The notes beneath the pieces were generated by a model. The model ran no database searches. It worked only from the letters and a program-made list of their open reading frames with translations, and was not told the origin of the DNA. Source: Sphingopyxis italica (GTDB taxonomy: Bacteria > Pseudomonadota > Alphaproteobacteria > Sphingomonadales > Sphingomonadaceae). From it: a DNA stretch of 64,000 nucleotides. Numbering within the stretch: position 1 is the stretch's first letter; each line of letters opens with the position of its first letter. Shown here in pieces: positions 60,336 through 64,000 of this stretch. A program made the position numbers and the translations under genes. Where the stretch lies: NCBI RefSeq assembly GCF_011926545.1, contig NZ_JAATIT010000004.1:62001-126000 (forward strand), written 5' to 3'.

Positions 60336-63300
60336 GCCGGCGCGCTTGCCGGGACACTGTCGTCACCCGACCGATGATCGTCGCGCAGGTCCGCCTCCCG
60401 GCTGCCATAACGCGCGTAGAGCGTCGGGAGCACGAAGAGCGTGAGCAGCGTCGCCGAGATCAGCCCCCCGATCACGACCGTCGCGAGCGGTTTCTGGACC
60501 TCGGCGCCCGCACCCGTCGCGAGTGCCATCGGCACGAAGCCGAGGCTTGCGACGAGCGCCGTCATCACCACGGGGCGCAGACGCATCAGCGCGCCCTGCC
60601 GCGCAGCCTCGGCGCGAGCCATGCCGGTGCGGATGAGCTCCTGGATCGACGACACCATCACGAGCCCGTTGAGCACCGCGATGCCCGAGAGCGCGATGAA
60701 CCCGACCGCAGCCGAGATGGAGAAGTCCATGCCGCGCAGGAACAGCGCAAGGACGCCGCCGATCAGCGCCAACGGCACCCCGGTGAACACGATCGCCGCG
60801 TCGCGCGGCGAGCGAAGCGCGCCATAGAGCAGCAGGAGGATCAGGACGAAGCAGGCCGGAACGACGAGCTGGAGCCGGTCGCGGGCCGAGGCCAGATTCT
60901 CGAACTGGCCGCCCCATTCGAGATAGCTGCCGGCGGGAAGCCGCACATCTTTCGCGATGCCGGCCTTTGCATCGGCCACCACGTCCGAGATCGCCCGGTC
61001 GCGGACATTGGCCTGGACCACGACGCGCCTTTTGCCATTCTCGCGGCTGATCTGGTTCGGCCCGTCGACGATGCGGATATCGGCGACACTCGCGAGCGGC
61101 ACGAAGGCGCCGCCCGCGACCGGGACCTGCACCTGTTCGAGCACCGACAGGTCGGCGCGCTGCGCGTCGGACAGCCGGATGACGACCGGGAAGCGCCGGT
61201 CCCCCTCGAAGATCGTGCCCGCCTCGCGGCCGCCGATCGTCGCGGTGACGACATCCTGGACATCCTGTGCGGTCACGCCCAGCCGCGCCATCGCGTCGCG
61301 GTTGGCGCGAATGTCGAGCATCGAGAGACCTTCGGTCTCTTCGACGCGCACATCGCTCGCGCCTTCGGTCTTCCTCAGGATCGCCGCTATTTCCTGCGCC
61401 GTGGCGTTCATGGCGTCGAAGTCGTCGCCATAGACCTTGATCGCGATATCGCCGCGAACGCCCGCGATCAGCTCGTTGAAGCGCATCTGGATCGGCTGCG
61501 TGATTTCATAGGCGTTGCCCGGAAATTTGTTCAGCTCCTTCTCCAGCCTTTCGACCAGTTCGGCCTTGCTGAGGCTCGGATCGGGCCACTCCTTGCGCGG
61601 CTTGAGGATCACGAAATTGTCGGTCGCATTTGGCGGCATCGGATCGGACGCGAGGTCCGCCGTGCCCGTCTTGGAGAAGACGATCGCGATCTCGGGCTGC
61701 TTCGAGAGCATCTTCTCGATCGGTATCTGCATCGCCTGGCTCTGTTCGACCCACGTCGACGGCACGCGGAACGCCTGGATCAGGAGATCGCCTTCGTCGA
61801 GCTGCGGCAGGAACACCTGTCCGAGCGAGAAGAAAGCGAGGATCGCGACGACGAAGCCGCCGATCCCGGCGCCGAGCGTGATCTTGGGTTTGGCCATTGC
61901 CCGGTCGAGGCCGGGCTCATAGCGCTGCTTGAGCCAGGTCATGATGCGCCCTTCCTTCTCCTCGACCCGCTTCGACAGCCAGATGGCGATTGCGGCGGGC
62001 ACGAAGGTCAGCGACAGCACGAATGCGAAGGCGAGAGCGATGATCACGGTCAGCGCCATCGGGATGAAGGTCTTGCCCTCGACCCCGCTCAAGGTGAGCA
62101 AGGGTACATAGACGAGGATGATGATCGCCTGTCCATAGACCGAGGGCCGGATCATCTCGCGCGCCGCCGCGGCAACGGCGGTCAGCCGCTCGCCGGTGGT
62201 CAGAATGCGCCCGTGGCGATGTTGCAGCTCGGCCATCCGTCGAAGCGCATTCTCGACGATGATGACCGCGCCGTCGACGATCAGGCCGAAGTCGAGCGCG
62301 CCGAGGCTCATCAGGTTCGCCGAGACGCCGACGCGCAGCATGCCGAAGCTGGTGAGGAGCATCGTGATCGGAATAACGAGCGCGGCAATCAGTGCCGCGC
62401 GGAAATTACCGAGCAACAGGAAGAGCACCACGATGACGAGGAGCGCGCCCTCGGTGAGGTTCTTGCCGACCGTCCAGATCGTCGAATTGACGAGCTTGGT
62501 GCGATCGAGAACCGGCTCGATGACGACATCGGGGGGAAGCGAGTCGTTGATGGTCTCGAGCCGATCGGCAACCGCGGTCGCGACGCTCCGGCTGTTTTGT
62601 CCGATCCGCATGATGGCGGTCCCGACGACCACTTCGGTGCCGGCCTCGGATGCCGAGCCCATCCGCACCGCCTGGCCTGTTCGCACGGTCGCGACCTGGT
62701 CGAGCGTGATCGGCACCCCCGACCGGGTGGCGACCACGACGCGCGATAGTTCCGCCGTATCCCGGATCAAGGCGTCGGAACGCACGGCGAGCCCTTCGCC
62801 ATTGCGCTCGACGACCCCGCCGCCGACGGCGGTGTTATTGCGTTCGAGCGCTTCGGCGAGATCGGTCATGCTGAGCTCGAGCGCCGCGAGGCGCTGGACG
62901 TCGGGCACGACGAGATATTGCTTCGAATAGCCGCCGATCGCATCGATCCCCGCGACGCCGGGCACGGTCCGGAGTAACGGCGTGACGATCCAGTCCTGCG
63001 TGGTACGCAAATAGGTCGACTTGTCGGCCTCGGTGACGAGCCGCTCGCCTTCAGGGGTCACATAGCTGCCGTCCGGCTGGAGACCGGGTTCGCCAGGCTT
63101 GTGCGCGTCATCCTTGCGGTGCGCGATCCGCACCGTCCACATATAGACTTCGCCAAGGCCGGTCGCGATCGGCCCCATTTCGGGGCGAACGCCGGCCGGC
63201 ATATTTTCGGAGGCTTCGGCCAGGCGCTCGCCGACCTGCTGCCGCGCGAAGTAGATGTCGGTCGAATCGTCGAATACCGCGGTAACCTGCCCGAAGCCGT

Positions 63301-63562
63301 TGCGGCTGAGCGAGCGCGTATATTCAAGACCGGGAATGCCCGCGAGAGCGGTCTCGATCGGGAAGGCGACCTGCTTTTCGACGAGTTCGGGCGAGAGCGC
63401 GGGCGCGCGGATGTTGATCTGTATCTGGTTGTTGGTGATGTCGGGAACCGCGTCGATCGGCAGGCGCGACAGTGCGGCGGCCCCGATGATGGCGGCGATG
63501 GCGGTGAGCAGGACGACAAGCCAGCGCTTGTCGACCGCCCAGGTGACGATACGGGCGATCAT
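60332..63562 (-). CDS. czcA: CzcA-type heavy-metal RND efflux pump
   Basis: A 1,076-residue HME-RND transporter with twelve membrane helices and two large periplasmic domains. The N-terminal IARIVTWAVDKRWLVVLLTAIAAIIGAAAL is typical. The proton-relay motif in helix 4 is LDFGLIVDGAVIIVEN, with Asp at about 424 and 430 and Glu at about 437, as in CzcA/CnrA/NccA. Copper and silver pumps of the CusA type differ there. It should export Zn, Cd or Co across the envelope with the adjacent membrane-fusion protein. Its start is three bases before the fusion-protein stop. Confidence 0.93.
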   Translation of the reverse strand: MIARIVTWAVDKRWLVVLLTAIAAIIGAAALSRLPIDAVPDITNNQIQINIRAPALSPELVEKQVAFPIETALAGIPGLEYTRSLSRNGFGQVTAVFDDSTDIYFARQQVGERLAEASENMPAGVRPEMGPIATGLGEVYMWTVRIAHRKDDAHKPGEPGLQPDGSYVTPEGERLVTEADKSTYLRTTQDWIVTPLLRTVPGVAGIDAIGGYSKQYLVVPDVQRLAALELSMTDLAEALERNNTAVGGGVVERNGEGLAVRSDALIRDTAELSRVVVATRSGVPITLDQVATVRTGQAVRMGSASEAGTEVVVGTAIMRIGQNSRSVATAVADRLETINDSLPPDVVIEPVLDRTKLVNSTIWTVGKNLTEGALLVIVVLFLLLGNFRAALIAALVIPITMLLTSFGMLRVGVSANLMSLGALDFGLIVDGAVIIVENALRRMAELQHRHGRILTTGERLTAVAAAAREMIRPSVYGQAIIILVYVPLLTLSGVEGKTFIPMALTVIIALAFAFVLSLTFVPAAIAIWLSKRVEEKEGRIMTWLKQRYEPGLDRAMAKPKITLGAGIGGFVVAILAFFSLGQVFLPQLDEGDLLIQAFRVPSTWVEQSQAMQIPIEKMLSKQPEIAIVFSKTGTADLASDPMPPNATDNFVILKPRKEWPDPSLSKAELVERLEKELNKFPGNAYEITQPIQMRFNELIAGVRGDIAIKVYGDDFDAMNATAQEIAAILRKTEGASDVRVEETEGLSMLDIRANRDAMARLGVTAQDVQDVVTATIGGREAGTIFEGDRRFPVVIRLSDAQRADLSVLEQVQVPVAGGAFVPLASVADIRIVDGPNQISRENGKRRVVVQANVRDRAISDVVADAKAGIAKDVRLPAGSYLEWGGQFENLASARDRLQLVVPACFVLILLLLYGALRSPRDAAIVFTGVPLALIGGVLALFLRGMDFSISAAVGFIALSGIAVLNGLVMVSSIQELIRTGMARAEAARQGALMRLRPVVMTALVASLGFVPMALATGAGAEVQKPLATVVIGGLISATLLTLFVLPTLYARYGSREADLRDDHRSGDDSVPASAPA

Positions 63563-63565
63563 GGC

Positions 63566-64000
63566 TTAGTCCTCATGGCCGGCTTCACCCTTGCCGATTT
63601 CCGACTTGAGCGCGAAGCTGTTGGTAATGGCGATCTGCTCGGTGCCCTTGAGGCCCGACCGGACGATCACATTGGCGCCGGCGCGGTCGCCGAGGACGAC
63701 CGGCACCACGGTGAACCCGTCCTTGGTGCGCACAAACACGACGCTCTTTCCTTCGACGGTCTGGATCGCGGTCGACGGGACGCTGATCGACGCATCTCCG
63801 CCACCGCCAGCCAGCGCGATCGAGGCGGTGACCGCTTCGCCGACCCGCCACTGCCCGGCGCGATTGTCGAGGATGGCGATCGCCGGGACGAGCCGCGTGG
63901 CCGGATCGAGCGCCGGCGAGACGAAGCTGATCTTGCCGGTTGCCTGGCGCCCGGGGGCGCTCACCGACACGGCGGCGCCGGGGCGGATACGTCCCGCGTC
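63566..64000 (-). CDS. CzcB/CusB-like membrane-fusion protein (partial)
   Basis: The C-terminal part of an RND periplasmic adaptor, running off the right edge of the window. Visible blocks are RIRPGAAVSVSAPGR, TGKISFVSPALDPATRLVPAIAILDN, ISVPSTAIQTVEGKSVVFVRTKDGFTVVPVVLGDR and ALKSEIGKGEAGHED with a His near the end. Strand order matches the beta-barrel and membrane-proximal domains of CzcB. The stop is three bases before the CzcA start. The N-terminus and any outer-membrane CzcC component lie outside the window. Confidence 0.88.
   Translation of the reverse strand, partial: DAGRIRPGAAVSVSAPGRQATGKISFVSPALDPATRLVPAIAILDNRAGQWRVGEAVTASIALAGGGGDASISVPSTAIQTVEGKSVVFVRTKDGFTVVPVVLGDRAGANVIVRSGLKGTEQIAITNSFALKSEIGKGEAGHED

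Noticed and set aside
60326..62749. Plus-strand open frame of about 807 codons opposite czcA
   Set aside because: Rich in Asp/Arg/His with no domain; czcA on the minus strand is unambiguous.
1..64000. CRISPR arrays, tRNA or rRNA genes, insertion sequences
   Set aside because: I looked for regularly spaced repeats, cloverleaf-type segments and transposase motifs and found none that I could support.

Overview
The window is high-GC DNA that looks like an alphaproteobacterial sphingomonad (Sphingomonadales, for example a Sphingopyxis/Sphingobium-like organism). The call rests on gene content: five TonB-dependent receptors, a sphingomonad-style luxR-luxI-phyH locus, a lasso peptide cluster with an isopeptidase and a FecR/ECF-regulated receptor, a copper copA-copB set, and dense ATGA-type gene overlaps. 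I cannot tell from sequence alone whether this is chromosome or a large plasmid.

Layout. (1) 1-5.2 kb: copper resistance: end of an upstream gene, an ECF sigma factor, CopA multicopper oxidase, CopB, a DUF305 membrane protein, a DUF411 lipoprotein and a small His-tailed lipoprotein. (2) 5.5-14.3 kb: a TonB-dependent receptor, a LysR regulator and a tightly overlapped operon of amino-acid ABC transporter genes. Its two permeases are fused into one protein, and a cystathionine beta-lyase-like PLP enzyme sits between permease and ATPase. (3) 14.5-19.5 kb: a receptor plus two PepSY membrane proteins, with a HutC-type repressor. Matching operator-like palindromes lie before the receptor and before the repressor. 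(4) 19.9-31.2 kb: a mobile-element or plasmid backbone module: a large ParB-like protein, four small unknown genes, a 1,448-residue methyltransferase/strawberry-notch helicase, a Toprim protein and a DUF2493 protein, with shared structured leaders, repeated terminator hairpins and a perfect 22-bp inverted repeat.

(5) 31.5-34.5 kb: LuxR, LuxI, a PhyH-type dioxygenase and a GntR regulator. (6) 34.5-43.7 kb: a complete lasso peptide system. A 46-residue precursor, a fused RRE-protease (B) and an asparagine-synthetase-like cyclase (C) lie on the plus strand. The convergent minus-strand operon encodes sigma factor, FecR anti-sigma, STN-type TonB receptor and isopeptidase, suggesting re-import and linearisation of the peptide. 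(7) 44.0-54.8 kb: iron acquisition: a ferric ABC transporter with a Fur-box-like site, a two-component system, and a receptor/PiuC/hydroxy-acid oxidase/TonB operon with a Fur-box-like site.

(8) 54.8-57.5 kb: TerC, a lipid kinase and a zinc-ribbon protein. The TerC and zinc-ribbon genes are preceded by copies of the same structured RNA, whose hairpins differ in sequence but keep their pairing. (9) 57.5-64 kb: SCO1/PCuAC/DUF2946 copper delivery genes, a MerR sensor with divalent-metal-type cysteines, and a CzcA-type RND efflux system cut by the window end.

The main discoveries to follow are the lasso peptide cluster with its proline-rich predicted ring, the duplicated TerC-type RNA element, and the sulfur-amino-acid-like ABC/lyase operon.
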